From Pedobacter sp. HDW13 (GTDB lineage: Bacteria; Bacteroidota; Bacteroidia; Sphingobacteriales; Sphingobacteriaceae): a stretch of DNA of 64,000 bases. How positions within the stretch are numbered: the stretch's first letter is position 1; the number at the start of each line of letters is the position of its first letter. Made by a program: the position numbers and the translations under genes. Below are positions 1 through 9,700 of the stretch, in pieces. Below the pieces are notes generated by a model. It was not told the DNA's origin. It did not search any database and was given only the letters and a program-made list of their open reading frames with translations. The stretch is taken from assembly GCF_011303555.1 (NCBI RefSeq), contig NZ_CP049868.1, positions 1 through 64,000 of the forward strand. The letters run 5' to 3'.

Positions 1-201
1 CGAGCCTCCAAGCATCCTGATCAATAAGGTAACACCAATAGCATGCTCTAACCTGGAATGGCAAATATCCGGATTAACCAAAAATATAGCTCCGCTTTGG
101 TGTACACCTCCTAATCTTTTTAAAACATCAGTATTTAACAAGTCAGAGAATACGGCAGGTAATTCCATCTTGCCGTACAAAAAATCATTTAACTGAATCA
201 T
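1..201 (-). CDS. HD superfamily phosphohydrolase, N-terminal part (cut by window edge)
   Basis: The reading frame runs leftward from an ATG at 199-201 and is still open at base 1, so only the first 67 residues are visible. The segment reads as the start of a cytoplasmic HD-domain hydrolase: a short amphipathic lead, then RLGGVHQSG and NPDICHSRLEHAIGV. The last string matches the Arg-Leu-Glu-His-Ser/Ala-Leu/Ile-Gly-Val signature where dGTPase- and SAMHD1-like proteins place the first metal-binding His. The catalytic HD pair lies outside the window. The substrate cannot be told from this piece; nucleotides or phosphomonoesters are usual in the family. The gene is divergent from the TetR-like gene at 413. 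Confidence 0.75.
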   Translation of the reverse strand, partial: MIQLNDFLYGKMELPAVFSDLLNTDVLKRLGGVHQSGAIFLVNPDICHSRLEHAIGVTLLIRMLGGS

Positions 202-412
202 ATCGTTGCTTTATTTATGGGTGATTTCAAAACAAAAATACTAAAAATTTTAGCTTTTTCGTAAATAGTTTTCCACACAAAAACTAAACAAAGTAGCTTT
301 AAATAAACTTTCAAATATTTTGAAAATGATTATTACAATCGCATGATTAATTAAAAAGATCAATTAAAAACAAGGCAATAAATTAAACGTTATACTTGTA
401 AAAAACAGCTAT

Positions 413-1066
413 ATGGCAACCGCTCAACAAATTAGAAAAGCATATCTGGATTTTGTTTTAACGCAGAACGAAAAACCAAAATCAGTTTACAGCTTCGTTA
501 AGAAGCTTAAAATTACAGAGGCCGATTTTTACCAGTCCTTCTCTTCTTTTGAAAGTATCGAAAAAACCATCTGGTTCGAACTTACTTTCGAAACCATTAG
601 CAAAATAAAGGAGCAGGAAGTTTGGCCGCAATACACTGCGCGCGAAAAAATGCTTTCTTTTTTCTACAGCTATCTCGAAAATCTGAAAAACCAGCGAAGC
701 TTTATTATTTACAGTTTAAAAAACTATAAGGGCAAATTTTCTACCCCCGATGTTTTAGCGGGAGTAAAACCCATTTTCGAAAACTTTGCACAAGAGGTAA
801 TTGATGAAGGATTAGATAGCGGAGAACTTGCCGAGCGCCGTTTCTTAAGTAAAAGATATAAAGATGCCTTGTGGATCCAGTTTGCTTTTATCGTTAATTT
901 CTGGATTAATGATGACAGCGAAGGCTTTGAAAAAAGTGACGAGGCCATAGAAAAAGGCATTAACGTAACTTTCGATCTTTTTCAGCACTCACCTATAGAT
1001 AATTTACTGGAATATGGCAAATTCTTATCGAGAAATGGAAAATTTGCAGATAAAATGGGTTTTTAG
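413..1066 (+). CDS. TetR-like transcriptional regulator
   Basis: This 217-residue protein has the size and helical content of TetR/AcrR regulators. The first 50 residues would form the DNA-binding helix-turn-helix (IRKAYLDFVLTQN, then VYSFVKKLKITEADFYQSF). The rest is a helical ligand-binding and dimerisation domain. The HTH is degenerate compared with classical TetR proteins, so DNA binding is inferred. Its stop is 8 bases before the ABC1-kinase start at 1075, so the two genes form an operon. The regulator probably controls this pair or responds to a lipid or quinone-related signal. A weak TATACTTG element lies at 391-398, about 15 bases before the ATG. Confidence 0.75.
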   Translation: MATAQQIRKAYLDFVLTQNEKPKSVYSFVKKLKITEADFYQSFSSFESIEKTIWFELTFETISKIKEQEVWPQYTAREKMLSFFYSYLENLKNQRSFIIYSLKNYKGKFSTPDVLAGVKPIFENFAQEVIDEGLDSGELAERRFLSKRYKDALWIQFAFIVNFWINDDSEGFEKSDEAIEKGINVTFDLFQHSPIDNLLEYGKFLSRNGKFADKMGF

Positions 1067-1074
1067 CAATTTAA

Positions 1075-2379
1075 ATGAAGACACAAAAAAGTATCCCCAC
1101 CACTAAGGTAGAACGCTCGGCCAAGTTTGTTAAAACGGGTATCCAGATTGGTGGCAATTATATAAAACATTATTCGAAAAAGTTGTTTAACCCCGAAATG
1201 GACCGCGAACAACTTAACGAAGATAATGCAACCGACATTTATAAATCGCTTAGCGAATTAAAAGGCAGTGCATTAAAAATTGCACAGATGCTAAGCATGG
1301 ATAAAAACATATTGCCTAAATCTTATGTCGATAAATTTACCCAGTCACAATACAATGCCCCGCCCCTTTCGGGTCCGTTAATTGTGCGCACCTTTACCAA
1401 AAACTTTGGTAAGACGCCCGAAAATATATTCGATAGCTTTAATCTTAGCTCTAGCAATGCAGCTTCTATTGGCCAGGTACACCAGGCAATTTTAAATGGC
1501 AAGAAACTGGCGGTAAAAATTCAATATCCAGGTGTAGGCGATAGCATATCATCTGACTTGAAACTGGTAAAGCCCTTTGCATTTCGCTTGCTTGGCATGT
1601 CTGAAAGGGAACTGAATATTTACATTAAAGAGGTTGAGGAGCGTTTGCTTGAAGAAACAGATTACGAACTGGAGGTAAAGCGCTCTATCGAGTTTTCTGA
1701 AGCTTGTAAAAACCTTAATCATGTGGTTTTTCCTAAATATTACCCCGAATTATCGGGCAAGCGTATCATTACCATGGACTGGATTGAAGGCTTACACTTG
1801 AAAGAATTTTTAAAAACCAATCCTTCTCAGGCTTTGCGCAATAAAATCGGGCAGGCGCTGTGGGATTTCTATAATTTTCAGCAGCACGAATTAAGGGCTG
1901 TACATGCCGATCCGCACCCGGGGAATTTTATGATTACACCTGACGAAAATTTAGGCGTAATTGATTTCGGTTGTATTAAAGAAATGCCCGACGACTTTTA
2001 CTATCCTTTTTTCTCACTGATTTCTACCGATGTTTTTAACGATAAAAACAGAACTATTGAAGCTTTCAGACAGCTGGAGATGATCCATGCGGACGACACT
2101 GTAGAGCAAATAGAATTTTACCACAATTCGTACAGTGAAATGATTAAGTTGTTTGCCAAACCCTATACCAGCAAAGTTTTCGACTTTAGCAAACCCGATT
2201 TTTTTGATCAGTTATATATTTATGGTGAAAAGATTTCGAAAATGCCCGAATTTAAGCAGGCCCGTGGGGTAAAACATTTTATTTATGTTAACCGAACAAA
2301 TTTTGGCTTGTACCAGATTTTGCATGAATTAAAGGCTACCGTTAATACCGACACCTATAAACCTACTTTGAATAGATAA
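1075..2379 (+). CDS. ABC1/AarF/UbiB family atypical kinase
   Basis: The protein is 434 residues long and carries all the hallmarks of the UbiB/ABC1 (ADCK) atypical kinase family. These are a KGSALKIAQ segment standing for the KxGQ motif near residues 63-71, the Ala-rich loop AASIGQVHQA at 129-138, the ATP-binding Lys148 in AVKIQYP, an EETDYELE helix at 193-200, the catalytic loop HADPHPGNF at 277-285 and the DFG at 297-299. Family members support quinone or isoprenoid lipid metabolism through ATPase activity rather than protein phosphorylation. No C-terminal transmembrane anchor is evident. It follows the TetR-like gene in an operon and converges on the lipoprotein gene at 2425. Confidence 0.9.
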   Translation: MKTQKSIPTTKVERSAKFVKTGIQIGGNYIKHYSKKLFNPEMDREQLNEDNATDIYKSLSELKGSALKIAQMLSMDKNILPKSYVDKFTQSQYNAPPLSGPLIVRTFTKNFGKTPENIFDSFNLSSSNAASIGQVHQAILNGKKLAVKIQYPGVGDSISSDLKLVKPFAFRLLGMSERELNIYIKEVEERLLEETDYELEVKRSIEFSEACKNLNHVVFPKYYPELSGKRIITMDWIEGLHLKEFLKTNPSQALRNKIGQALWDFYNFQQHELRAVHADPHPGNFMITPDENLGVIDFGCIKEMPDDFYYPFFSLISTDVFNDKNRTIEAFRQLEMIHADDTVEQIEFYHNSYSEMIKLFAKPYTSKVFDFSKPDFFDQLYIYGEKISKMPEFKQARGVKHFIYVNRTNFGLYQILHELKATVNTDTYKPTLNR

Positions 2380-2424
2380 ACTTAAAACATCAGATCCGTT
2401 TTAAGCCATAAAATTGAAATATTT

Positions 2425-2826
2425 TTATTTTGATTGGGCGATTTGTATTCCATCAAAATAATTTCCGTTTTGTAAGTCTATTCCTAATAATCGATCAGAA
2501 TTGGTGGTATTCTGACTCATGGTAATTATAATTTTATTTCCGTCTTTTCGCTCAACTTTAAAATCAGGTTGGACCACCACAAAATTCTGACCTGTTTTTT
2601 CGATATTTTTTAAATCGACATAGGTTTTGTTTAGTGAAATACCATTTAGCCACCAACCAGTAGTTTCTGTTGTAACAACAATTGAATTGTTGCTGGAATT
2701 AAAACTTGCTGTTTTTTGAGAAAGTTTTATGTTATCATCCCATTTCCCAATTTCTCGGCCCTTATTACATGAAACCGTTAAAAAAAGCGCTACAGCAAGC
2801 GATAAATAGAGCGTAATTTTTTTCAT
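2425..2826 (-). CDS. Small secreted lipoprotein with a BACON-like beta-sandwich
   Basis: The 133-residue product begins with a lipoprotein signal, MKKITLYLSLAVALFLTVSC, with Cys20 as the likely lipidated residue. The mature part has alternating beta strands (IKLSQKTASFNSSNNSIVVTTETTGWW, in two parts here), resembling the opening of BACON or other immunoglobulin-like domains of Bacteroidota lipoproteins. No enzyme motif is visible. The gene lies 14 bases after the response-regulator gene on the same strand, so the two may share a transcript. It is a cell-envelope protein of unknown function; BACON assignment is by pattern only. Confidence 0.7.
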   Translation of the reverse strand: MKKITLYLSLAVALFLTVSCNKGREIGKWDDNIKLSQKTASFNSSNNSIVVTTETTGWWLNGISLNKTYVDLKNIEKTGQNFVVVQPDFKVERKDGNKIIITMSQNTTNSDRLLGIDLQNGNYFDGIQIAQSK

Positions 2827-2840
2827 TATTAGTTTATACG

Positions 2841-3203
2841 TTATTGTTCGGCGTTCTTTTTCACCACATTTACCATATGGTCTAAATCAAATGGTTTTTC
2901 GATGTAATCGTCGGCCTTACAATCTTCGGCCTCCTGCGGCAAATTATTTGAGGTAGAGGTTAGTACGGCCGATACATCTTCAGTCTGAGGATCAGATTTA
3001 AGTGCCTTAATTACTTCCGATCCTTTTTTCTTACCTTTTATATGGTCATCAACCACTACCACGTCAGGCTCAATCTCGTCTATCTTTTCTATGGGTTCAG
3101 TTGTTAACGATGCGGTTACCTCAAAGCCTTCCTCTTCCAGCACCTGGTCCATAATATCGAGGATATCTTTATTATCCTGAACAAGTACAACTTTTTTCTT
3201 CAT
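2841..3203 (-). CDS. Receiver-only response regulator (CheY-like)
   Basis: The 120 residues are a single receiver domain with no output domain. The acidic patch is QDN at 9-11, the phospho-acceptor is Asp52 in VVVVDDH, the switch Thr/Ser is at 82-83 (VLTSTS) and the conserved Lys103 sits in EKPF. The loop after Asp52, HIKGKKKG, is longer and more basic than the usual xMPxxxG. Such stand-alone receivers relay phosphate or bind partner kinases. No histidine kinase is encoded nearby, so its partner is elsewhere. It is upstream of the BACON-like lipoprotein gene and probably co-transcribed with it. Confidence 0.9.
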   Translation of the reverse strand: MKKKVVLVQDNKDILDIMDQVLEEEGFEVTASLTTEPIEKIDEIEPDVVVVDDHIKGKKKGSEVIKALKSDPQTEDVSAVLTSTSNNLPQEAEDCKADDYIEKPFDLDHMVNVVKKNAEQ

Positions 3204-3496
3204 ATGTAAACCGACTAATTTTTATGATTAAAGATAATGAAAAACTATTTGCAAATGAGAATCGTCTGCAGATTTTACCCATCCGGATAAAAATATTTCA
3301 GTAAGCAGAATTTTTTGCTCCGGTTCGTCTTGAATTTATGCCCGTTGGTCGAGTATTACTAATCGATTGTATAAAAATGCAAAAGGTGCTGCAACGTTTT
3401 TAAAATCACAGCGTCTTATCTACAAAACAAAACAAAAACAGACTTAAACAATTCAATAACAATTAATTAACATTTAATTATTAAATATAAAATACT

Positions 3497-4099
3497 ATGA
3501 AAACCTCAATCAAATCCCTAATCGCCACTTCATTAACAGCAATCGTTTTATCTTCGGCCTTATTTACAACCAGTGTTTCGGCTACAGAAAAAGAACCAGA
3601 AAAAATTATTAAAATTTCTGATTTTAAACGAATCTCAGTAAAAGGAAATGTAGAGTTAACTATTGTTCAAAAAGGCTCAATTGGTATTTCTTATAATGAT
3701 GATAACTATGGCACTGCAAAAGTGGTACAAGATGGCGATGCCTTAAGAATTACTTCTACCAGTCCTGAAAAAACAAAATTAACAGTTGTTGTTAACGACA
3801 TCTATAGAATTGAGGCTTCAGAAAATGCAGTAGTTAAAACTGACGGAAAATTAAGCACCAAATACCTTCAAATTTTCTTAAGAGGAAATGCACATGCCGA
3901 TATCAATACCAGTTCAGAAGGTTTATACACTGTAATTGCTGATGATGCAGACTTAAAATTAAGCGGATCAACTGATAATCATACTTTGGTAATGGGTAAA
4001 TCGCAAAAATTAACAATCGATAGGTTTGCAGCTTTAAAAACCAATATCAGTTCGGTAGAAACTGTTGCAGTAGAAAAAGAGATCGCAGCAATCAAATAA
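3497..4099 (+). CDS. Secreted GIN-domain (DUF2807) protein
   Basis: This is a 200-residue exported protein. The signal peptide runs to about residue 29, ending near SVSATEK. The mature part contains the features of the GIN/DUF2807 beta-helix: the entry strand ISDFKRISVKGNVELTI and repeats such as IFLRGNAHADINTSS. The family is described as a putative head domain of autotransporter adhesins, and many Bacteroidota carry short single-domain versions like this one. There is no lipobox or barrel, so it is probably periplasmic or released. The gene stands alone between divergent and convergent neighbours and ends in a strong terminator at 4125. Confidence 0.8.
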   Translation: MKTSIKSLIATSLTAIVLSSALFTTSVSATEKEPEKIIKISDFKRISVKGNVELTIVQKGSIGISYNDDNYGTAKVVQDGDALRITSTSPEKTKLTVVVNDIYRIEASENAVVKTDGKLSTKYLQIFLRGNAHADINTSSEGLYTVIADDADLKLSGSTDNHTLVMGKSQKLTIDRFAALKTNISSVETVAVEKEIAAIK

Positions 4100-4124
4100 T
4101 ATACGCACACACAAATGAACTTTA

Positions 4125-4148
4125 GGCTCCCTCACAGGAGCCTTTTTT
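4125..4148 (+). terminator. Rho-independent terminator of the GIN-domain gene
   Basis: GGCTCC at 4125-4130 pairs perfectly with GGAGCC at 4137-4142 across a six-base loop, followed directly by six T. It lies 26 bases after the stop codon of the plus-strand gene. Confidence 0.85.
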
Positions 4149-4163
4149 GTTTATAAACAAAAA

Positions 4164-4186
4164 ACCTCCGGTTTAAAACCGGAGGT
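4164..4186 (-). terminator. Bidirectional terminator between convergent genes
   Basis: ACCTCCGGTTT at 4164-4174 pairs with the complementary AAACCGGAGGT ending at 4186, and A- and T-runs flank it on both sides. It sits just downstream of the stop of the minus-strand GAF gene (4200), which it should terminate, and backs up the terminator at 4125 for the plus strand. Confidence 0.85.
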
Positions 4187-4199
4187 TTTTTAATTATGC

Positions 4200-6623
4200 T
4201 TAACGCTGCAGTACTTTAGCAATTTCCTGCTCAATCGATTTGATCTCTTTGGGCTTCAGTTTTTTTGTAGCATCGGCTTTAGCCTTTTTCTCTTCTACAT
4301 ACTTTACGCCAACCCGTAGTGCTTTTAATCCCGAAACGCCCTGCAACTCTTCCAGCTCCAGGTGTTCTAAATCATCATTTAAATAGCCCTGAACCTGCAT
4401 GTATTTAATGTACTCTAAATACTCTTTGGCTTCTTCAGGGTTAAAGTAAACCATGGCTATTTTATGCGGCTGTGTTAAACGTTCGGCCGTGTCTTTAACC
4501 AACACCTTATCAATACGTTTTTTAACTACCTCGTAACGGATATTATATGCGCCTTCTACATCGAAACGACGTTCATCGTTCCTGAAACTAATGTCAATGG
4601 CATTAGAGTGGATAAAAATCAATTGCGTAGTTTCAAGTGCACGTGGCATTTCGGCAATTAAACTTTTCGATAAACGGGCAATATCTACCATCGAAGTAAG
4701 TTGCCAAAGGCGGATATTTTTCAGGTAAAGTAAATCGAATGGTTTTTCGGGAGCAATTTCCTGACCAATGTAAATATCGTACTCAACGCCATCGGTTCTA
4801 AACTTGGCAAAATAGCAAGGATAAGAGGCTTGCAGCTTTGATTGCGATTTTTCCAAGTACTGACTTACTTCGGTATTGATCAGCTGCATAGAAACCTCCA
4901 GTTGCCTGCGATTTTCGAATGCGCCACCGGTTTCGGGTACTACCACCTCGAAATACTTGTCGATAACTTCGGCAGTTTTAGGGTGATTACCTTTAATAAT
5001 TGATAAGAACGGATAAACTTCTATTTCTAAAAATTCGTTCAGCTGGCTTTCTTCGTTCGAAGAAGCAAAATCGCCGATTCGTTTAATCCAGTCTTTACAA
5101 TTGAAAATCAGTTTATCAATCAACTCTAAAGAAACATGCTTGCGGATGAGTTTTAGCGTATCAATCAGCGTATTCAATTGCACCTCCATATCGTCTTTCA
5201 GCGCTTTGTTACGCTCGATAGTAGAGTTGCGGATATCGATGGCACCAAAAAGCGGATACAAATGCTTAAAGGTAATGGTTTCGATTTCTTTTAATTTATG
5301 GTAGCCATTGTTCTGCTGAAGGAAATGCCAAACGGCCTCGTTAAACTTCCACTGAACAGAAGGTTGCAAAGCGGTAAACTTATCCATCAGAATTTCATCC
5401 ATTTTGGCATCAAACTCTTCAATACTGTATTGGAAAAGCTGGCCAATTAACGGCAAGGCTGGACGTAACCTCGACAGCAATTTATCATCAACGGCTACTT
5501 CATCGTTAGAGTATACTTCCAATACCCCTGCCAGTTGCTTATTGTAATAAATAGGCAGCACCGAATAAGAGCAAACGCCAGCGGCTTTTAAAACCTTTAA
5601 AAAGGGATCTTTCTCTATCTGATCGTCGTTAATGGCACTTACAAAAATAGACCGTGGGTTTTCCTTGTATTTATCAACCAGCGAATAAAAAACTTCTTCT
5701 TCTAAATTGGAAGCTTTTGCCGAATTGATAAGCATACTCTGCGAAAATTCCTGATTATCGAATACCAGCTTATTGTTAACCGTTAAAAATGGCATTAAGC
5801 CAAATTCGAGCTTGCTGTTTCCACTCAGTGTTTTTAAGGCATGTATTACATGGCTATAAGCTTCGGTTTGATAATTATGATCAACCAAAGCACCACGAAT
5901 ACCCTCGATAGAATGCTGCAAAGTTACATCGGTAATGGAAATAATGCTGAAGCCTTCAAAACGAAAATCGCTTAAAGGCAGGTGCTCTACCAGGTATTCT
6001 AATTCTGTTTCTTCCTGAAAATGTTTACCCAGGGCTTCAAAATTAAGCTCAGGTAAATCGCCTTTATGCATAATATCTACAAACTTGGTATCGGTTTGAA
6101 TATTGTAGTATTGCGTAAGCTTGGTTTCCTGGTTTAAATGGGCATAAATAATCTCATTTTTAAGCACCGAGGTAAAATTATAAAAACGGGCCAAAATGGT
6201 ATTGTAAATAAATTTCAGCTGTTTTTTTTCTACCGGCTCATTATCCTTTGTTACTTTGTTCTTTGGATCGTGATCTTTAAAAAACTGATAAAAAGCATTG
6301 GTACTAAAAAATATCTGATCGGGAATTGGGGTACTTAAAGCCCAAAACAAATCGTCTTCATTATCCATTAAAGGCGTTAGAATGGTAAAAATCAATTCTA
6401 ACGTATCTTTATATTTCGATAAATCTTCGGCGCTTATGCCACCTAAAAGTACATCGTCTTTTTCTATTTTTTGAAGTAGAAACCTGTAAAATTCTGATTT
6501 TACGGATTTCTCTGTTTTCAAACGGCCCTTTAAATACTCCACTAGTGGACGAAAAGACAGACTTGATTCTACCTGGCAATGAATACATTCATTTTTATGT
6601 ATCTGTATTACATTGGTGTTCAT
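4200..6623 (-). CDS. Large GAF-domain protein, function unknown
   Basis: The 807-residue cytoplasmic protein has no signal peptide or membrane segment. A GAF-like domain lies at about residues 270-400, seen in strands such as CSYSVLPIYYNKQLAGVLEVYS. The rest is mostly helical, with a coiled-coil-prone basic C-terminus (KKAKADATKKLKPKEIKSIE). No kinase, cyclase, phosphodiesterase or DNA-binding motif can be seen. The N-terminus has a CIHC pair at 14-17 that could bind metal or be redox active. GAF domains usually bind small ligands such as nucleotides or haem, so a sensing role is inferred. It is a single gene with its own terminator. Confidence 0.7.
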   Translation of the reverse strand: MNTNVIQIHKNECIHCQVESSLSFRPLVEYLKGRLKTEKSVKSEFYRFLLQKIEKDDVLLGGISAEDLSKYKDTLELIFTILTPLMDNEDDLFWALSTPIPDQIFFSTNAFYQFFKDHDPKNKVTKDNEPVEKKQLKFIYNTILARFYNFTSVLKNEIIYAHLNQETKLTQYYNIQTDTKFVDIMHKGDLPELNFEALGKHFQEETELEYLVEHLPLSDFRFEGFSIISITDVTLQHSIEGIRGALVDHNYQTEAYSHVIHALKTLSGNSKLEFGLMPFLTVNNKLVFDNQEFSQSMLINSAKASNLEEEVFYSLVDKYKENPRSIFVSAINDDQIEKDPFLKVLKAAGVCSYSVLPIYYNKQLAGVLEVYSNDEVAVDDKLLSRLRPALPLIGQLFQYSIEEFDAKMDEILMDKFTALQPSVQWKFNEAVWHFLQQNNGYHKLKEIETITFKHLYPLFGAIDIRNSTIERNKALKDDMEVQLNTLIDTLKLIRKHVSLELIDKLIFNCKDWIKRIGDFASSNEESQLNEFLEIEVYPFLSIIKGNHPKTAEVIDKYFEVVVPETGGAFENRRQLEVSMQLINTEVSQYLEKSQSKLQASYPCYFAKFRTDGVEYDIYIGQEIAPEKPFDLLYLKNIRLWQLTSMVDIARLSKSLIAEMPRALETTQLIFIHSNAIDISFRNDERRFDVEGAYNIRYEVVKKRIDKVLVKDTAERLTQPHKIAMVYFNPEEAKEYLEYIKYMQVQGYLNDDLEHLELEELQGVSGLKALRVGVKYVEEKKAKADATKKLKPKEIKSIEQEIAKVLQR

Positions 6624-6682
6624 TGTATAAGTTTTGCTATAGGGTAAAAATTATAGTTATCTAATTAGTTACTAAACTCTTG

Positions 6683-6690
6683 CAAAGATA
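6683..6690 (-). promoter_or_regulatory. Candidate -7 element for the GAF gene
   Basis: The minus strand reads TATCTTTG here, a perfect TAnnTTTG Bacteroidota -7 element, about 60 bases before the GAF start codon. No TTG is found at the ideal 18-20 base distance upstream, so this is a half match. Confidence 0.4.
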
Positions 6691-6764
6691 CTTACTGCCC
6701 AATGCAATGTTAGTCTGCTGAACGTAATACTTCGATAAAACATCCATAATTATGTTACACAAAT

Positions 6765-9700
6765 TTAGTACCTAAAATTTAGCGATACGTACGGATACCA
6801 GCCATCGCTCGAGTGTCCCATCACAAATCGTACAACTGTGAGTGATGCCGGTGCAAAATAAACCCCACCACCTACGCCGTGGTGCCATACTGTTGATGGT
6901 TCGTCACGTTTCCAAACCCTGCCAACATCGTAAAAGCCCAGTAAGCCAACTTGTCCGGGTAAAACGTAACTTACCAAATCTCCAAGCTTTGCCCTAAGCT
7001 CTAAATTATTGTAAAACATATGTTCGCCGGCAAACCTAAACTGGCGGTAACCTAACAGGTTTCCTTGTCCGCCTAAGTATAAAGCCTGGTAAAAAGCTGG
7101 CTTACCCACTGTAACCCCACCGCCAAAACGATCGGCCAGGATAAAATTCTTTCTGCCATCTAAATTTTTATAAAGTGCAATACTGGCGGTAAATTGTCCG
7201 ATAGAATTGGAATATTTATTTACGCCTTTATAACCCAAAAGTTTAAAATCTACGTAACTGCCCAGGGTTGGTAACAAGTCGTTATCGCGGGTATTGTTGG
7301 TAAAATTTACAAATGCACCGGCAAACATCTTTTCGTTGCGTACAGTTAAACTATCAGATGAGTGCAACTGTGCCGGGTTTTCTATAAACCGGCCTACATT
7401 ATCTTCCTGATTAAGTTTATAATACTGATAGGTTGGGCCAACACTAAAAGTAGATTTAGGACGGCGCCAACGGATGGCGGCATCAACCTGATACAGATTG
7501 AAACGAGCCCTGTAATACCGAATATCATCGCCATGTTCATCGAAATGGGTTTCGTTACCAAAGCCAAAGAAATTTTGCGTGTTATTAGGTGCGTTTGCAT
7601 CTGCTTTTACCACAATATCGCCTTTGCCCAAAGCTTTTAACCACTCGCCTTTATAGTTAAACCTAAATGCTTTTGTAGAAAACGAGTGCAAAAACGAAAT
7701 AGTTTGCGAGTTGCCGTAAGGTTGTTTTCTAAAACCCGGATTGGTTTGTTTGTAAATTAAGCCCAATAAAACGCCATCATCGTTATTGTAACCGGCATTT
7801 AGCAACCATGAATTTCGGCGGTACATATCTTTAGGGATATAGCTGAAATTAGCTGTATCGTTAGAGATGATTTTCCTGATTTTATTTTTATCGTCGCCCA
7901 GGTAAGTTGCCTTATCTGTTCGTCCATAAAGTTTAACATTGCCATTGCTGTTGGCAAAATCGTAAACTTTACTGCCTTTACCTCCAATAATACGAAGTTT
8001 GATACCTGAATTTTTGTTATTCAAAATCAGGCTATCGTTTCCGTTGTGCATATACACCCGAATTTCTTTGGTAACTTTCGGATCGAAAGAACGGTTAAAA
8101 AGTTCGTCTTTAATATTCCCTTCTTTCGAAATTTTATTGATTTTAATGCTGAGGCCATTTTCTGGCGCATCTGTAATTTGTATCCGTTCGTTTTTGTTGG
8201 TAACTTCTATATCTACAATGCGGTTAAAGAAATGATAGTACTGGTTCATTAATTTAGGCAATGTGGCAATCCGGTTGCGCAATTGTGCCAAAAAGGCATC
8301 GTGGTGCAGCGAGTAACTTGGTTCGGGAAGTTTTTTCAATGCTTTTTCGAAAACAGCATCGTTGTAATTGGCGCAAAAATCTTTTACAATCTTGTCGAAT
8401 TCTGCTTCTCCGATATTGGCTGTCCAACGGCTGCTGATTTCCCTTCCTTCCCATAAAAACCAGTTTACATCTTTTATACCGCGTTCATAGCCCTGCATCA
8501 TCGGCAAAAGCGACGAAGATTGGGTGTAACGTTGTAACTTGCCATCTGAGCTAAAAAACACCTGATCGCGGTCGCGGGGTACTGGTGTATAGAGCGATCC
8601 GTCTTTGGTTTTGGTTTCTTTCCAGCGCCATTGGTCTTCGTGCCTGTCCCAGTCGCCCAGCAAGATATCAAATGCCCTGGCTTTTACCCAGGCGGGTCCA
8701 TCCAGGCGGTTATCATTATCATCAGTTAATTTTTTATCCATTTTTGGAGAGCTATCCGATTCGCCAACAGGTTCGCGCTCTTCAAAAAGACATAAGGTAT
8801 TGGCAAAAGCAGGTTCAAATTCGCCCAAGTTATCATCGGGCGAAACCCAGCCAATAATTGGCGAGCTATGCGGAATACCGGCTGCCTTTGCTAAATCGGG
8901 TACTACCAGCGCCGAAAACGGGTGCTGTGCCGACATGTTATCTTTAATTACATCTTTGGCAAAAGTTTCGCGTAAGGCAGGCGGTAAAAGTACTTCAGGG
9001 TATTTTTCTACACTCCGCAACACATATTCTTTACCATTCTTATCTTCCAAGCGCAAAGAGCGCGATTGGTTTCCGCCACCACGTTGTGTAGCTTTTAAGC
9101 CGCCCATCATTTGCGAAACCCTAAGTACGGGCACTTTGGTACGCGCAGCATATTCTTTACGGTAATTTTCGCCAAAAATAAAGCGGTGAAAACGTCCAAC
9201 ACTATCATATTCGGGTTTTATGCTTACAAAAATACTGTCGGCTGTAATGGGCTTATCGCGGTTGCGTATTTTTTGACTAATGGTTTCGAATTTCTTGGTA
9301 TAGCTATAAACGCGTTGAACACTGGTATCGGAATAGATATAGTACTCGTAACGCATATCGTTATTCTTCAACTGATCGGCCACTACATAGCCTTGCTGCA
9401 TTTCGTGAAAGAGGGAGGTTTTACCTTCTTTATTAGGTGAAACTTTTGAGCCTGAGCCACTAATTACCTGCAAATGTTTTCCTTTAATTAACTGCAGGCC
9501 GTGTTCATGTCCGGCTACGTAGGTAACATTGGGATAATCGCCAAATACACCGGTGATGGATTTGATCATATCTTTATAAGCCGGATGGTTCAGATCTTCG
9601 GGACTGAGCAGCGTTGAACGCAACAGCGGATACACCGAGCCTAAAACAGGCATAGGGATATATAGGTTTTTGTTTAAGGAGGTAAGCGGAAAAATGTGGT

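Noticed and set aside
8605..9165. 186-codon plus-strand frame inside the phosphoesterase gene
   Set aside because: It is antisense to clearly conserved kinase-like and linker coding sequence, has low-complexity Ser/Pro content and no promoter.
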